A stretch of 64,000 bases of DNA from Vibrio injensis (GCF_001895205.1 NZ_BDJF01000006.1:62001-126000); one strand, 5' to 3'. Positions 50,986 to 61,115 are shown, numbered from the stretch's first letter. Notes: generated by a model from the letters alone, not told the origin. Translations and numbers: made by a program.

Positions 50986-51061
50986 TCCCCCTTAGTTCAG
51001 TTGGTAGAACGGCGGACTGTTAATCCGTATGTCGCAGGTTCGAGTCCCGCAGGGGGAGCCA
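50986..51061 (+). tRNA. tRNA-Asn(GTT)
   Basis: A 76-nt cloverleaf with acceptor TCCCCCT/AGGGGGA and encoded GCCA end. The anticodon GTT is at 51019-51021 in CGGACTGTTAATCCG; the T-arm is GGTTCGAGTCC. It matches enterobacterial tRNA-Asn over the D-arm and anticodon arm. Confidence 0.97.
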
Positions 51062-51072
51062 AATTCCAGAAG

Positions 51073-51097
51073 AAAGACGTCCTAGGACGTCTTTTTT
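51073..51097. terminator. Terminator after tRNA-Asn
   Basis: A 10-bp stem (AAAGACGTCC/GGACGTCTTT) around TA, followed by TTT on the plus strand; the palindrome could also stop the convergent symporter transcript. Confidence 0.85.
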
Positions 51098-51162
51098 GCT
51101 TGCAGTCGACTGATATTTCTCACAACTGAGAAGGCAACAACATCTCTCGATTAACCTGGCGG

Positions 51163-52401
51163 TTAAGCCACATTTTCTTCAAGCGGAGCTTCATTACCCT
51201 CTTCACTTTTCGCCACGACACCAGCAGCAATCGCATTACCCAATACGTTAGTCGCTGAACGTCCCATATCTAGGAAGTGATCAATGCCGAGTAGTAACAA
51301 TATGCCCGCATCAGGGATGTGAAATTGATGGAGCGTGGCGGCGATCACCACTAATGACGCACGAGGCACTCCTGCCATACCTTTAGAAGTGACCATTAAA
51401 ATGAGTAACATGGTCACTTGTTGTGCCATGGTTAACTCAATCCCATAAGCTTGAGCGATAAACATAACGGCAAAGGTGCAGTACATCATCGAACCATCAA
51501 GATTAAATGAGTAGCCCATCGGTAATACAAAACTAGAAATTCGCTTAGGAGTACCAAAAGCACTTAAACTTTCTAGCGTTTTGGGATAAGCAGATTCTGA
51601 ACTTGCCGTTGAAAATGCTAATAGTATTGGCTCGCGTATCATGCGAAACAGGGTAAACACGCGTCGTCCGAGCACCAACGCGCCCATTAGTAGCAAAGCT
51701 CCCCACAAGACACTAAGCGAGAAATAAAATTGCCCCATGAAAGCACCATAGGTACTCAAAATCCCCATTCCTTCTTTAGCCACCATGGCACTGATTGCAG
51801 CAAAAACGGCAAATGGAGCAAAGTTCATCACATAAGCGGTTACCTTCAGCATGATCTCTGACACGCTTTTTAGCATATCAATCACTGGATAGGCCGGATC
51901 ACCAATGGCAGCGGCAGCTAAGCCAAAGAATAGAGAAAACACCACAATTTGCAGAATTTGATTACTGGCCATGGCTTCAATCACACTTCTTGGTACGGCA
52001 TGAATGACAAAGTCACGGAAGCTCAGTGCTTGTGCATCAACCCCACTGGCCAAAGAGCTCGAAGGGATATCTAAATGTAGGCCAACACCTGGAGATAGAA
52101 TGGTCACCATCACCAAGCCAAGAATTAATGACATCATTGACGCCATCATAAACCACAGTAAAGTTTTAATGCCTATACGGCCAACCGTCGTTGTATCGCC
52201 CATTTTAGCAATACCAACCGTTAACGTGGTAAACACTAAAGGGGCAATGATCATGTTGATCAACCGTAAAAACACATCCGTGATTAGGGTGATGTTATTA
52301 GCAAACTCTTCTGGCTGAACAGGGGCATACCAGCGAATAGCTTGTCCGGTAGCAATCCCCAGCAACATAGCAATAATAATAGCTCTCGTTAACCTATTCA
52401 T
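51163..52401 (-). CDS. Dicarboxylate/amino acid:cation symporter (DAACS family)
   Basis: 412 residues with about eight membrane helices plus two re-entrant loops. Family signatures are present: the serine-rich AFSTASSESAYPKTLE (hairpin 1), MGYSFNLDGSMMYCT (helix 7 NLDG motif) and DHFLDMGRSATNVLGN (helix 8 sodium and substrate site). It imports dicarboxylates or acidic/neutral amino acids with sodium or protons. The ATG at 52401 is preferred over a GTG four codons upstream because GGAG then lies 11 bases away. Monocistronic. Confidence 0.92.
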   Translation of the reverse strand: MNRLTRAIIIAMLLGIATGQAIRWYAPVQPEEFANNITLITDVFLRLINMIIAPLVFTTLTVGIAKMGDTTTVGRIGIKTLLWFMMASMMSLILGLVMVTILSPGVGLHLDIPSSSLASGVDAQALSFRDFVIHAVPRSVIEAMASNQILQIVVFSLFFGLAAAAIGDPAYPVIDMLKSVSEIMLKVTAYVMNFAPFAVFAAISAMVAKEGMGILSTYGAFMGQFYFSLSVLWGALLLMGALVLGRRVFTLFRMIREPILLAFSTASSESAYPKTLESLSAFGTPKRISSFVLPMGYSFNLDGSMMYCTFAVMFIAQAYGIELTMAQQVTMLLILMVTSKGMAGVPRASLVVIAATLHQFHIPDAGILLLLGIDHFLDMGRSATNVLGNAIAAGVVAKSEEGNEAPLEENVA

Positions 52402-52654
52402 CTCAATGATCACTCCATGTATACAGCTTCAATTAGCTGCGTGTCGTAGCAGATGTTATTCCTGCGGAAAGCGAGGTGAGCAGCAGATTAGCAGAGAGGT
52501 ATTGGCCTAAAGTCAATTTTTGTTCTGTCAACGTGAGCGCAATGTTAAGGAAATGTCATTTTTACTTGCAAATTCTTACATAATAAAAACAAAAAATAGA
52601 TCGGCACCTATTGCATTTCCTCAACAAATAGAAAGCCACTTGAATAGTGAAAAA

Positions 52655-53371
52655 TTATTTCGCAAGTATTTCACGAATTAATGGCTCTAACTTATCTAGC
52701 GGTAGATAGCCGGGAATAATTTGCTGGCCAATTAACAGCGCCGGCGTACCGTTTAGCCCTAATTCACTAAATAACTGATAGTTTTTCGCCAGTTGTTGTT
52801 GTGTTTTTTCCTGTGTATTCAGCGCTTGGCTAGTGTCGGTTTTTTGAGCCACTTGCAGCAACGACTGTGGATTATGCGCACCCGGCTTTTTGACCAACAA
52901 TTCATCCGCTTGAGTAAATTTTTCTTGATCCATCTGCCATAGGTTTAATGCATAACTGGCCGAATTAACTGGACTATCGAGTTCTTTTAGCGGCACCAGC
53001 ACACTCACCACTTTAATCGTCGGGTAACGCTTGACCAACTCATGCAATACCGGATCGAGTTTTTTACACCAAGGGCAGCTGTAATCGGTGAAAAAAACCA
53101 GCGTTAATTCAGGGTTTTGGGCACCAAAACTGGGGTGATCAGGATTGTTGTATAAATAAGCTTGATTATCCTTTAATACCTGCTCAAACCGATTCACTTG
53201 TTGCTCGTACATACGTAACGTGCTGTGTAAATTCTCAATCACTTGCGGGTTACGTTGCAAAATTTGTTCTATATCCGCCAACTGTTTCGTTTGCTCTACC
53301 GTCAATGCAGCAGCACAACTCAGTGAAAAGGTGGCTAATAAGCCGATCAGCACAATTCTGTAAATTTTCAT
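52655..53371 (-). CDS. scsC: DsbA/DsbG-like periplasmic thiol oxidoreductase, ScsC-like
   Basis: 238 residues. A signal peptide (about 1-22), an N-terminal helical segment (about 25-80) that may drive oligomerisation, then a thioredoxin fold with CPWC (FFTDYSCPWCKK, about 100-103) and cis-proline TPAL near the C-terminus. This matches the copper-stress protein ScsC, which is a periplasmic isomerase/oxidase kept reduced by ScsB. It is separated from scsD by 136 bases containing an ERIC-like element, so co-transcription depends on read-through. Confidence 0.85.
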   Translation of the reverse strand: MKIYRIVLIGLLATFSLSCAAALTVEQTKQLADIEQILQRNPQVIENLHSTLRMYEQQVNRFEQVLKDNQAYLYNNPDHPSFGAQNPELTLVFFTDYSCPWCKKLDPVLHELVKRYPTIKVVSVLVPLKELDSPVNSASYALNLWQMDQEKFTQADELLVKKPGAHNPQSLLQVAQKTDTSQALNTQEKTQQQLAKNYQLFSELGLNGTPALLIGQQIIPGYLPLDKLEPLIREILAK

Positions 53372-53396
53372 GTTTTATCCTTTATTTAATAATGAC

Positions 53397-53524
53397 TATA
53401 CCCAAACCACTTGGAGTTACAGGTAGGCGACAAGTAAGTCCCCATAAGCATAGATAGGCTATGTAATTGAGGTGAAGGGGGCATAGCCCCCCCCCCCTCC
53501 AGCAGCTTCAAGTAGAAAGGGGAT
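53397..53524. mobile_element. ERIC-like intergenic repeat element
   Basis: A 128-bp segment, the usual ERIC length, with imperfect terminal inverted repeats: TATACCCAAACCACTTGGAG at the left and the complement of TATCCCCTTTCTACTTGAAG at the right (17 of 24 end bases agree). The internal CCCCATAAGCATAGATAGGC and ATTGAGGTGA blocks match vibrio ERIC copies as I recall them. The core holds a GGGGGC/GCCCCC hairpin (53477-53491) and an 11-C run (53487-53497). Its right end encodes the last codons of scsD. Confidence 0.78.
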
Positions 53525-54026
53525 AACTTGCTAGCCACAAACGAGCCAACAATCCCCACGGGGTTGTTAACCCGCTGGTAATAAATTCAATTTGCCCTTG
53601 ATGCACTATCATGATTGTTGGCGTGTAACGTATATGCCAATCCTGTCCTATTTGACTGCGGGGATCGTTAAGCTGAGGAAATTCAATGTCATGATAAGCC
53701 AAATAACGTCGTATCTGCTCATCGCTTCCAGAGGAGAGCGCAATACCTAAGGTTGGGTAATATTGACTGAGCCAATTGACTGTTGGGGTGACAAAGCGAC
53801 ATATATTGCACCAACTGGCCCAAAAATAGATCACCATGGGTTTCTCTGCACCCATGGCCTGAATATCGATTGGCTGGCCTTGGAGATCCACCGCCTGTAA
53901 GCTGAATTCATTACGCTCTGGCATCTGATGGCTACGCCATTGATCGACAGCCACAGAAACGACGATCAGTAGTAAACCAATCATCAACCACTCACGTCCT
54001 AGGCGTAATAAACGCTTTTTATTCAT
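53508..54026 (-). CDS. scsD: Membrane-anchored TlpA-like thioredoxin, ScsD-like
   Basis: 172 residues. An N-terminal membrane helix (about 13-30), then a TlpA/ResA-type thioredoxin fold with WASWCNIC (about 69-76) and the cis-proline TPTIMIV. It matches ScsD of the suppressor-of-copper-sensitivity system. It overlaps scsB by 4 bases. The last codons (Tyr-Pro-Leu-Ser-Thr and stop) lie within the ERIC-like terminal repeat, so the natural C-terminus was probably altered by the insertion. Confidence 0.85.
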   Translation of the reverse strand: MNKKRLLRLGREWLMIGLLLIVVSVAVDQWRSHQMPERNEFSLQAVDLQGQPIDIQAMGAEKPMVIYFWASWCNICRFVTPTVNWLSQYYPTLGIALSSGSDEQIRRYLAYHDIEFPQLNDPRSQIGQDWHIRYTPTIMIVHQGQIEFITSGLTTPWGLLARLWLASYPLST

Positions 54027-56134
54027 CGTGCCTCCCCTTTTGCTTCACGCAGTGCATCCATCACCGCACGATCAGTTAATAACACGGGTAGAGCAATGCC
54101 TCGCGGAGCTTGAGGACCATAAACGATATTAAACGGCACGCCAAATCGGCCATGGCTTTGTAAAAAACGAGTAACCGATTCACTGGGTAGCGTCCAATCA
54201 CCGCGAATCAGAACCACGTCTTCTTGCTGTAGAGCTTTATGCACCGGATTTTGTAATAACACGTTCATTTTATTGACCTTACAAGTAATGCACCAGTCAG
54301 CCGTGATATCAACCAACACCACTTTACCTTGCTCTACATGCTGAGCAATTTGCTCTGCTACCAGTGGCTGCCAGGGTAAATCGTCAGTAAGCTGAGCCAG
54401 TCCATTAGCAACACTGAATTTGGTCAGCCATAAACCCGCGCCAAAAGACAATACGGTAATAAGCACGAAGAGAACGATACGCTGAGCGCCGTAGTGTCTC
54501 CATCCTTGCCAAACACACAGTGCTAGAGTAGATAACAGATAAAGCAGTATTGCCCACAGCGGCCAATGGGCAGCGAGTAGGGTTAATAACCACAATGAGG
54601 TGGCCAATAACATCAACCCAAAGAGGATTTTTATACGGTTCATCCACGCACCCGGTTTCGGCAGCCGGAGTGCAAGCTGAGGAAACAGTGCCACCAATAA
54701 CCAAGGTAGCGTCATACCTATACCCAAGCCGGTAAAAATAAACCACAGGGTGAGCGTGTCTGCGCCCAATGCGAAAGCGACCGCCGTGCCTAAAAAAGGC
54801 GCCGAACAAGGCGTTGCTAATAAAGTTGCGAACATACCTTGTAAATAATGCCCCAAATAACGCTGATCGGAGCCGCGCGTTGCCATCCAGGTCGAAGCAC
54901 TCACTGGCAGACGTAACTCGAATAAGCCGAGCATATTGGCGCCAAATAAGGTGGTGATCAGCAGCATGAGGACAATAAAGCTGGCACTTTGAAATTGAAT
55001 ACCCCAGCCGATTGCCTGACCACTCCATTTTAGAGCCAATAATCCTATCGCTATCAACCAAAAAGCACTGAGAATACCTGCGGCCGAAGTGAGAAACTGC
55101 AAGCGGACACTACGACGCTGCGGTTTATCCAAGGTCAACACTGACGTTAACTTGATACCTAATACCGGTAACACACACGGCATGACATTTAAAATCAAAC
55201 CACCCAGTAACGCACTAGCAAACATCAGCACCAGTCCCCAACCTGAGGTTGTGGATTGAATCAGACCAGATTCAATCGCCACGGTTTGTTCAACCAATAG
55301 CGACTGATCAGCAAAAGTAACTTGTACGGATTCACCACTCAAATCCGCTTTACCGAGCCAACTAGAAACAGTAAATGTCGCCGTCAAGTTTTGCCCATCA
55401 ACCTGAATTCGTGGTTGAGTAAAGCTACTTTCTGCGACTTTATCACTTTGACCATCAAGTAAGAGATCCGGCTGCTGCCAACCTTGTGGGTTGTGTGCGG
55501 TGATTTGTAAACGTTGCTGCGCCTCATCCCAGACAGCACCTAATGTTAATAATTGCTGCGTTTTTTGCGGTACTCGGCTCATCGCCTGTGCATATTGCGC
55601 CACTTCATCACTACTAGGCATCAACTGATCAGGAATAAAGCTCAGCTCAACAGGATAGTCAGTGATCACACAAACGGTCGAACAGGATGAAAGCCGTAAG
55701 CGCGCCTTAAACCGGACTGGCTGTTGCCAGTCTTGTATTTTAAGCGTGATCGGAAAAAGCGTGTCACCTTGATAACCGATCGTTTCAATACCGAGCAGCG
55801 AAAAGCGGCTAGGAAACGGCCAATGCCACTGAAAGTCACTCACATTTTCAGATGCAGACCAGTCAATTTCTGGGGCAACACCGCCTTCTCCGGGAGAGCG
55901 CCAATAGGTTTTCCATCCTCTATCTAATTTTACTTCCAGATAACCAGCAACCTCTCCGCTTTGCGGATCGCTTTGGCCAGTTAACACCAAACGTACCGCA
56001 ACAGGTGGATGATAAGCATCGGTCAACCAATCGGTAGCAACGGCTCCAGCATGCGCCAATAACGAGCTAAATAAGCTTAATAACAAACAGACACGCACTA
56101 AACGTGTTAAGAAGATTCTAAATACCGGGAACAT
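54023..56134 (-). CDS. scsB: DsbD-like transmembrane thiol reductase, ScsB
   Basis: 703 residues. A signal peptide, a periplasmic N-terminal domain with the CSTVC pair (about 150), an eight-helix CcdA/DsbD-type membrane domain with redox cysteines in NVMPCVLP (about 318) and ATPCSAPF (about 440), and a C-terminal periplasmic thioredoxin domain with ADWCITCK (about 621-624). It carries electrons from cytoplasmic thioredoxin to periplasmic ScsC/ScsD. The domain layout and N-terminal block identify ScsB rather than DsbD. Confidence 0.92.
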   Translation of the reverse strand: MFPVFRIFLTRLVRVCLLLSLFSSLLAHAGAVATDWLTDAYHPPVAVRLVLTGQSDPQSGEVAGYLEVKLDRGWKTYWRSPGEGGVAPEIDWSASENVSDFQWHWPFPSRFSLLGIETIGYQGDTLFPITLKIQDWQQPVRFKARLRLSSCSTVCVITDYPVELSFIPDQLMPSSDEVAQYAQAMSRVPQKTQQLLTLGAVWDEAQQRLQITAHNPQGWQQPDLLLDGQSDKVAESSFTQPRIQVDGQNLTATFTVSSWLGKADLSGESVQVTFADQSLLVEQTVAIESGLIQSTTSGWGLVLMFASALLGGLILNVMPCVLPVLGIKLTSVLTLDKPQRRSVRLQFLTSAAGILSAFWLIAIGLLALKWSGQAIGWGIQFQSASFIVLMLLITTLFGANMLGLFELRLPVSASTWMATRGSDQRYLGHYLQGMFATLLATPCSAPFLGTAVAFALGADTLTLWFIFTGLGIGMTLPWLLVALFPQLALRLPKPGAWMNRIKILFGLMLLATSLWLLTLLAAHWPLWAILLYLLSTLALCVWQGWRHYGAQRIVLFVLITVLSFGAGLWLTKFSVANGLAQLTDDLPWQPLVAEQIAQHVEQGKVVLVDITADWCITCKVNKMNVLLQNPVHKALQQEDVVLIRGDWTLPSESVTRFLQSHGRFGVPFNIVYGPQAPRGIALPVLLTDRAVMDALREAKGEAR

Positions 56135-56195
56135 GGTTTTTCCTTATTAATAAACACCAACAGGTTTGTAGCTTTAATGCCAATACATGCTGGTT

Positions 56196-56555
56196 TTATT
56201 CATGGAAAACACACAGTTGAAGATGGGGTCGCCGCTTGGGAACTCTCGGCTCGCGAAAAATGGTAAAAGGTAAGCGACTCATCAGAAGTTGACTGATAAT
56301 GATCGCAACCGTTAACCACAATAATGGACTAAATAGCTCCACTAATTGTTGTAAATGATGACTCAGCAGTTTTTCTGTTAAATGGCAGGGCTCACTCAAG
56401 TTATCCTTGTCTACCGACACCAGATCAGCGAACACCGAGGACGCCTCAGGGCAAAAACTCAACACACCGCTATTTTTCGCCAGACACAGCGCCATCACCC
56501 AACTGATCAACAGTAAGGCGAATAATCGGTAACGAGGGCGACGTAAATAATCCAA
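56196..56555 (-). CDS. scsA: Small cysteine-containing membrane protein, ScsA-like
   Basis: 119 residues. Two membrane helices (about 10-28 and 74-93), a periplasmic loop with two cysteines (SFCPEAS, EPCHLTE) and a C-terminus HLQLCVFHE. It is the first gene of the four-gene block, and size and topology fit ScsA of the copper-sensitivity suppressor system; the assignment is mostly from context. The start is TTG at 56555 with AGGA 10 bases upstream; the first ATG would remove half of helix 1. Confidence 0.65.
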   Translation of the reverse strand: MDYLRRPRYRLFALLLISWVMALCLAKNSGVLSFCPEASSVFADLVSVDKDNLSEPCHLTEKLLSHHLQQLVELFSPLLWLTVAIIISQLLMSRLPFTIFREPRVPKRRPHLQLCVFHE

Positions 56556-56817
56556 TCAACAATCCTGAGTAACGTAAATCGACAAACTAAAACCTATGGC
56601 GAATATGACCGAGCCCAATCGATAAAGTTCAGCACAATCTTAGCTTAATGGTGCAAATTCCTTTTCGCATCAGTTTGCTAGTCAAAGGATTTACTCTCTA
56701 ACCGCCATTATTGCGTATACTTTTTAGTCAACACACTAAAACCTTTGTTTTACTCGGTTGTTATTGACTGCGCAAAGCAGGATAATGCCCAGCTCGGAAT
56801 TTAAGACAACGATCACT
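56556..56817. other. 262-bp divergent spacer, scsA and rsxA
   Basis: Contains both promoter regions. TATACT near 56715 could be a -10 for rsx but lacks a clear -35. No copper-regulator operator that I recognise. Confidence 0.4.
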
Positions 56818-57396
56818 ATGACCGACTATTTTTTGCTGTTAATCGGCACTGTTCTGGTTAACAACTTTGTACTGGTAAAATTCTTAGGCTTATGCCCTTT
56901 TATGGGCGTGTCGAAAAAACTCGAAACTGCGATTGGTATGGGGTTAGCGACGACGTTCGTCCTTACCCTTGCCTCTGTATGTGCCTATCTTGTCGAAAGT
57001 TACATTCTCGCTCCACTTGGTATTGAGTATCTACGCACCATGAGTTTTATTCTGGTGATTGCGGTGGTGGTGCAATTTACGGAGATGGTCGTTCATAAAA
57101 CCAGCCCGACTTTATACCGTTTATTGGGTATTTTCTTACCCTTGATCACCACCAACTGCGCAGTGCTTGGCGTAGCACTACTCAATATCAATGAAAACCA
57201 TAACTTTATCCAATCGATTATTTATGGTTTTGGCGCGGCGGTTGGCTTTTCTTTGGTGTTAATTCTTTTTGCGGCGATGCGTGAACGCATTCAGGTCGCC
57301 GATGTTCCCGCACCGTTTAAAGGTGCCTCAATCGCGATGATCACCGCAGGTTTAATGTCTTTAGCCTTTATGGGCTTTACCGGTTTGGTGAAATAA
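56818..57396 (+). CDS. rsxA: Electron transport complex subunit RsxA/RnfA
   Basis: 192 residues, six membrane helices. [36 protein letters not shown] and LRLLGIF-like [16 protein letters not shown] are nearly identical to E. coli RsxA; the two helix cysteines bind the membrane 2Fe-2S cluster. The complex moves electrons between NADH and ferredoxin coupled to ion movement, and in enterobacteria also reduces SoxR. The start at 56818 is the homologous one; the frame extends 60 bases further. It overlaps rsxB by one base. Confidence 0.97.
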   Translation: MTDYFLLLIGTVLVNNFVLVKFLGLCPFMGVSKKLETAIGMGLATTFVLTLASVCAYLVESYILAPLGIEYLRTMSFILVIAVVVQFTEMVVHKTSPTLYRLLGIFLPLITTNCAVLGVALLNINENHNFIQSIIYGFGAAVGFSLVLILFAAMRERIQVADVPAPFKGASIAMITAGLMSLAFMGFTGLVK

Positions 57397-57983
57397 TGAG
57401 TACATTACTGATCGCCATTCTTGCGCTGGCAGCACTGGCTGCCGTATTTGGGGCTATTTTAGGGTTCGCATCTGTTCGCTTCAAAGTCGAAGGCGATCCG
57501 ATAGTTGATCAAATCGATGCCATTTTACCGCAAACGCAATGTGGTCAGTGTGGCTATCCGGGCTGTCGACCTTATGCTGAAGCGATCGCCAATGGTGATA
57601 CGATTAATAAATGCCCACCGGGTGGCCAAGCGACGATTGAAAAGTTAGCTGATTTAATGGGTGTTGAAGTCCAAGAATCGGCTCATGATCTCGATAATAA
57701 AGTGAAAACTGTCGCTTTTATTCACGAAGATATGTGCATTGGTTGTACCAAATGCATTCAAGCTTGCCCTGTCGATGCTATCGTCGGAGGCACCAAAGCC
57801 TTACATACCGTAATAAAAGACGAGTGTACTGGTTGTGATTTATGTGTTGCTCCTTGTCCAACCGACTGTATCGAAATGATCCCATTAGAGACCACTCCGG
57901 AAACATGGAAATGGCAAATGAATGCTATCCCAGTCGTGAATATCGTTGAACCTGCGTCTAATTCGCAAAAAAGTGCGCATTAA
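57396..57983 (+). CDS. rsxB: Electron transport complex subunit RsxB/RnfB
   Basis: 195 residues. One N-terminal helix, then the 4Fe-4S (Fer4_21) region with CGQCGYPGC and a further cysteine in NKCPPGG, followed by two ferredoxin 4Fe-4S motifs ([12 protein letters not shown] and [12 protein letters not shown]). It passes electrons from the complex to ferredoxin. It starts at the last base of the rsxA stop, so they are coupled. Confidence 0.97.
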   Translation: MSTLLIAILALAALAAVFGAILGFASVRFKVEGDPIVDQIDAILPQTQCGQCGYPGCRPYAEAIANGDTINKCPPGGQATIEKLADLMGVEVQESAHDLDNKVKTVAFIHEDMCIGCTKCIQACPVDAIVGGTKALHTVIKDECTGCDLCVAPCPTDCIEMIPLETTPETWKWQMNAIPVVNIVEPASNSQKSAH

Positions 57984-57991
57984 GGATAGGT

Positions 57992-60061
57992 ATGTTGTCA
58001 TTAATTGAACAAATCCAAGCTGGTCGTCTTTGGGATTTCCCCGGTGGTATTCATCCACCTGAAAATAAGCAGCAATCCACACAAACCGCTATCGCTCATA
58101 CTCCGATTGCTCATGAACTTGTTCTGCCAATAAAGCAGCACATAGGTAAAGCGGGCGATCTACTGGTTGAGGTCGGGCAGCGGGTGCTCAAAGGTCAAGC
58201 GCTCACCAAATATACGACAACGTTTATGCTGCCAATACATGCGCCGACCTCTGGTGACATCATCGCAATAGAACCACGCACAACGGCTCATCCTTCTGGA
58301 TTACCAGAAATGTGCATTGTGCTACGTCCTGATGGTCAAGAATCATGGATAGAACGCCAGTCAATCACCGATTTTACTCAGTATTCAGCCGAACAACTGA
58401 TTGAAATCATCCGCAACGCCGGCATTTCAGGAATGGGCGGTGCGGGATTTCCGACCGCCAAGAAGATTCAAACCGGGCTATCACGCACTGAAATATTGAT
58501 CATTAATGCGGCTGAATGTGAGCCTTACATTACTGCCGATGATGCACTGATGCGCTTTCATGCCGACGAGATCATTCAAGGGATCAGTATTGTCGAGCAT
58601 ATATTGCGCCCTAAGCTGACGATTATCGGCATTGAAGATAACAAACCTGAAGCCATCCAAGCATTAGAGCAAGCGGCAAAAGAAAAAGATTTGCTGATTA
58701 GAGTGATCCCGACGAAATACCCTTCTGGCGGTGAAAAACAGTTGATCAAAATTCTGACCAACCTTGAAGTGCCCAATAATGGTATTCCTGCGGATATTGG
58801 TCTGATGATGCAAAATATCGGCTCAATACATGCGATTAAACGTGCGGTCATCGATGGCGAACCCTTGATTCAACGTGTGGTCACATTAACCGGGAATACC
58901 TTTAAGCAACCAACCAATGTCTGGACACTGCTTGGCACGCCAGTTGCGCACCTGCTAGAGAAATTTGCTTACCAAGCCGATAAAAAATTACCGCGTTTGA
59001 TCATGGGGGGTCCAATGATGGGCTTTACCCTACCTCATGCTCAGGTACCGATTACTAAAACCAGCAACTGCATCTTAGCACCGACGAATAAAGAAATCCG
59101 TGCTCAGCAAGTAGAAATGGCCTGTATTCGCTGCGGTTTATGTGCCGACGCCTGTCCTGCGTCGCTACTCCCGCAGCAATTGCAATGGCACGCCAAAGCT
59201 GAAGAATATGATAAATGCGAAGAGCTGAATCTCAAAGATTGCATTGAATGTGGCGCTTGCGCTTATGTATGCCCAAGCGAAATTCCTTTAGTCCAGTATT
59301 ATCGTCAAGCGAAAGCGGAAATTCGCACTCGTAAACGCGAAGCAGAAGCGGCTGAGCGTGCGAAGCTGCGCTTTGAAGAGAAAAAAGCCCGCATGGAGCG
59401 AGATAAAGCCGAACGAGAACAGCGCTTTAAACAAGCTGCCGAAGATCGCCGCAAAGAGATGCAAAATAGTGGCAGTGATGATGCGATCGCCGCAGCCATT
59501 GCGAGAGTCAAAGCGCAAAAGCAGCAAGAGGATAGTAATGAGAAAGCGGTGAAACCAGCGGTTGCTGCTGCCATTGCCCGCGCGAAAGCCAAACAAGCTG
59601 AAGCGAGACAATCCGTAGAATCGCCAGTCGAAGAAGGCTCTTCAGCCTCGACTCCAACGTCTGCGCCTGCGGCCTCTACGACCAATGATGATAAAAAAGA
59701 CGCCGTCGCCGCAGCCATTGCCCGCGCTAAAGCACGTAAAGCCGCGCTGCAAGAGGCCTCTGCTGATGACTCTTCTCCAGCAACCAGCCCTGCGCCTAAA
59801 CCGACAGCCTCTGCGCCCAATGATGACAAAAAAGATGCCGTCGCCGCAGCCATCGCTCGTGCTAAAGCCCGCAAAGCCGCGCTGCAAGAGACCTCTGCTG
59901 ATGACTCGTCTCCAGCAACCAGCCCTGCGCCTAAGCCGGCAGCCTCTGCGCCCAGTGATGACAAAAAAGATGCCGTCGCCGCAGCCATTGCTCGTGCTAA
60001 AGCACGTAAAGCTGCTCTGCAAACCAATCACCAAGCCAATAACGCTGAGGAGAAAAAATAG
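57992..60061 (+). CDS. rsxC: Electron transport complex subunit RsxC/RnfC with repeat tail
   Basis: 689 residues. The NADH/FMN-binding core (about 130-345, [27 protein letters not shown]) and two 4Fe-4S motifs ([24 protein letters not shown]) are standard. From about residue 455 comes a charged coiled-coil-like segment and then an Ala/Lys/Arg-rich tail with five [12 protein letters not shown] units. The last three units arise from 135-bp DNA repeats at 59684-60046. Tail length varies widely between species. The stop overlaps the rsxD GTG. Confidence 0.96.
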   Translation: MLSLIEQIQAGRLWDFPGGIHPPENKQQSTQTAIAHTPIAHELVLPIKQHIGKAGDLLVEVGQRVLKGQALTKYTTTFMLPIHAPTSGDIIAIEPRTTAHPSGLPEMCIVLRPDGQESWIERQSITDFTQYSAEQLIEIIRNAGISGMGGAGFPTAKKIQTGLSRTEILIINAAECEPYITADDALMRFHADEIIQGISIVEHILRPKLTIIGIEDNKPEAIQALEQAAKEKDLLIRVIPTKYPSGGEKQLIKILTNLEVPNNGIPADIGLMMQNIGSIHAIKRAVIDGEPLIQRVVTLTGNTFKQPTNVWTLLGTPVAHLLEKFAYQADKKLPRLIMGGPMMGFTLPHAQVPITKTSNCILAPTNKEIRAQQVEMACIRCGLCADACPASLLPQQLQWHAKAEEYDKCEELNLKDCIECGACAYVCPSEIPLVQYYRQAKAEIRTRKREAEAAERAKLRFEEKKARMERDKAEREQRFKQAAEDRRKEMQNSGSDDAIAAAIARVKAQKQQEDSNEKAVKPAVAAAIARAKAKQAEARQSVESPVEEGSSASTPTSAPAASTTNDDKKDAVAAAIARAKARKAALQEASADDSSPATSPAPKPTASAPNDDKKDAVAAAIARAKARKAALQETSADDSSPATSPAPKPAASAPSDDKKDAVAAAIARAKARKAALQTNHQANNAEEKK
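59684..60046 (+). repeat. 135-bp tandem repeats in the rsxC tail
   Basis: Near-identical 135-bp units start at 59684, 59819 and 59954 (the last is partial), each encoding (N/S)[20 protein letters not shown] plus a Ser/Pro/Ala linker of 45 residues total. Two older, diverged AAIAR(A/V)KA units lie just upstream at about 59485 and 59560. The high DNA identity suggests recent expansion by recombination or slippage. Confidence 0.9.
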
Positions 60062-61107
60062 TGGCCTTTTTTATTGCTAGTTCGCCACACGCGCATAGCA
60101 AGCGCAGCACCGCTGAGTTGATGAAATGGGTCGCGATTTGTGCCCTGCCCGGATTGGTTGCACAAAGCTATTTTTTTGGTTGGGGCACATTAATTCAACT
60201 CGGTTTCGCTATCATCCTTGCGTTAATTTTGGAAGCAGTCGTAATGAAGCTGAGGAAGCGTTCACCACGCTTAGCTCTCCGCGATTACAGTGCCCTAGTC
60301 AGTGCATGGTTATTGGCCGTTGCGATTCCCCCCTTATCACCATGGTGGGTAATCACCATAGGGATCATCTTTGCCATCATAGTCGCTAAACAGTTATATG
60401 GTGGCTTAGGACAAAACCCCTTTAATCCTGCTATGGTCGCTTATGTGGTGCTGCTGATTTCGTTTCCAGTGCAAATGACCAGTTGGCTTGCTCCTCATCA
60501 ATTAGCCCCAGAATCCGTGTCGTTTGTTGATTCGCTATCGCTGATTTTTACTGGGTTTAATCAAGATGGGTTATCACTACAACAGATCCGCACAGGGATT
60601 GATGGCATGACCATGGCGACCCCATTGGACGCCTTAAAAACTGCTTTGCATGCTGGCAATAGCCTATCACAAGCGCTTTCTTTACCACCATTCGATGGAT
60701 TGGCCGGAATAGGTTGGGATTGGGTGAATCTCGCTTATCTGGCTGGTGGTTTGTTACTGATTAAGTTACGGGTGATTAATTGGCATATTCCGGTTGCTTT
60801 TCTCTCTGGAATGATCGCCTCTAGTTTTCTGTTGATGCTGCTAGCTCCGGGAACGACCGCTTCGCCGATTATCCATTTGCTTTCTGGGGCGACGATGCTT
60901 GGGGCATTTTTTATTGCGACCGACCCCGTTACCGCTTCCACCACCAATAAAGGTCGGATTATCTATGGCCTATTTATTGGTAGCTTGGTAGTGATGATCC
61001 GTAGCTGGGGAGGCTTTCCTGACGGTGTCGCCTTTGCGGTATTACTCGCCAATATGTGTGTACCTTTGATCGATTACTACACTAAACCTCGTACTTACGG
61101 GCATTAA
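60061..61107 (+). CDS. rsxD: Electron transport complex subunit RsxD/RnfD
   Basis: 348 residues, about nine membrane helices. The conserved flavinylation motif is [10 protein letters not shown] (about 283-292), where threonine carries covalent [15 protein letters not shown] is also typical. The start is GTG at 60061, overlapping the rsxC TAG by one base, with GAGGAG upstream; the first ATG is 60 bases later and would remove conserved residues. Confidence 0.96.
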   Translation: MAFFIASSPHAHSKRSTAELMKWVAICALPGLVAQSYFFGWGTLIQLGFAIILALILEAVVMKLRKRSPRLALRDYSALVSAWLLAVAIPPLSPWWVITIGIIFAIIVAKQLYGGLGQNPFNPAMVAYVVLLISFPVQMTSWLAPHQLAPESVSFVDSLSLIFTGFNQDGLSLQQIRTGIDGMTMATPLDALKTALHAGNSLSQALSLPPFDGLAGIGWDWVNLAYLAGGLLLIKLRVINWHIPVAFLSGMIASSFLLMLLAPGTTASPIIHLLSGATMLGAFFIATDPVTASTTNKGRIIYGLFIGSLVVMIRSWGGFPDGVAFAVLLANMCVPLIDYYTKPRTYGH

Positions 61108-61115
61108 GGAGCACT

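Noticed and set aside
59305..60027. 240-codon minus-strand open frame antisense to the rsxC tail
   Set aside because: It is an alanine/serine-rich shadow of the repetitive plus-strand coding sequence, with no start signal.
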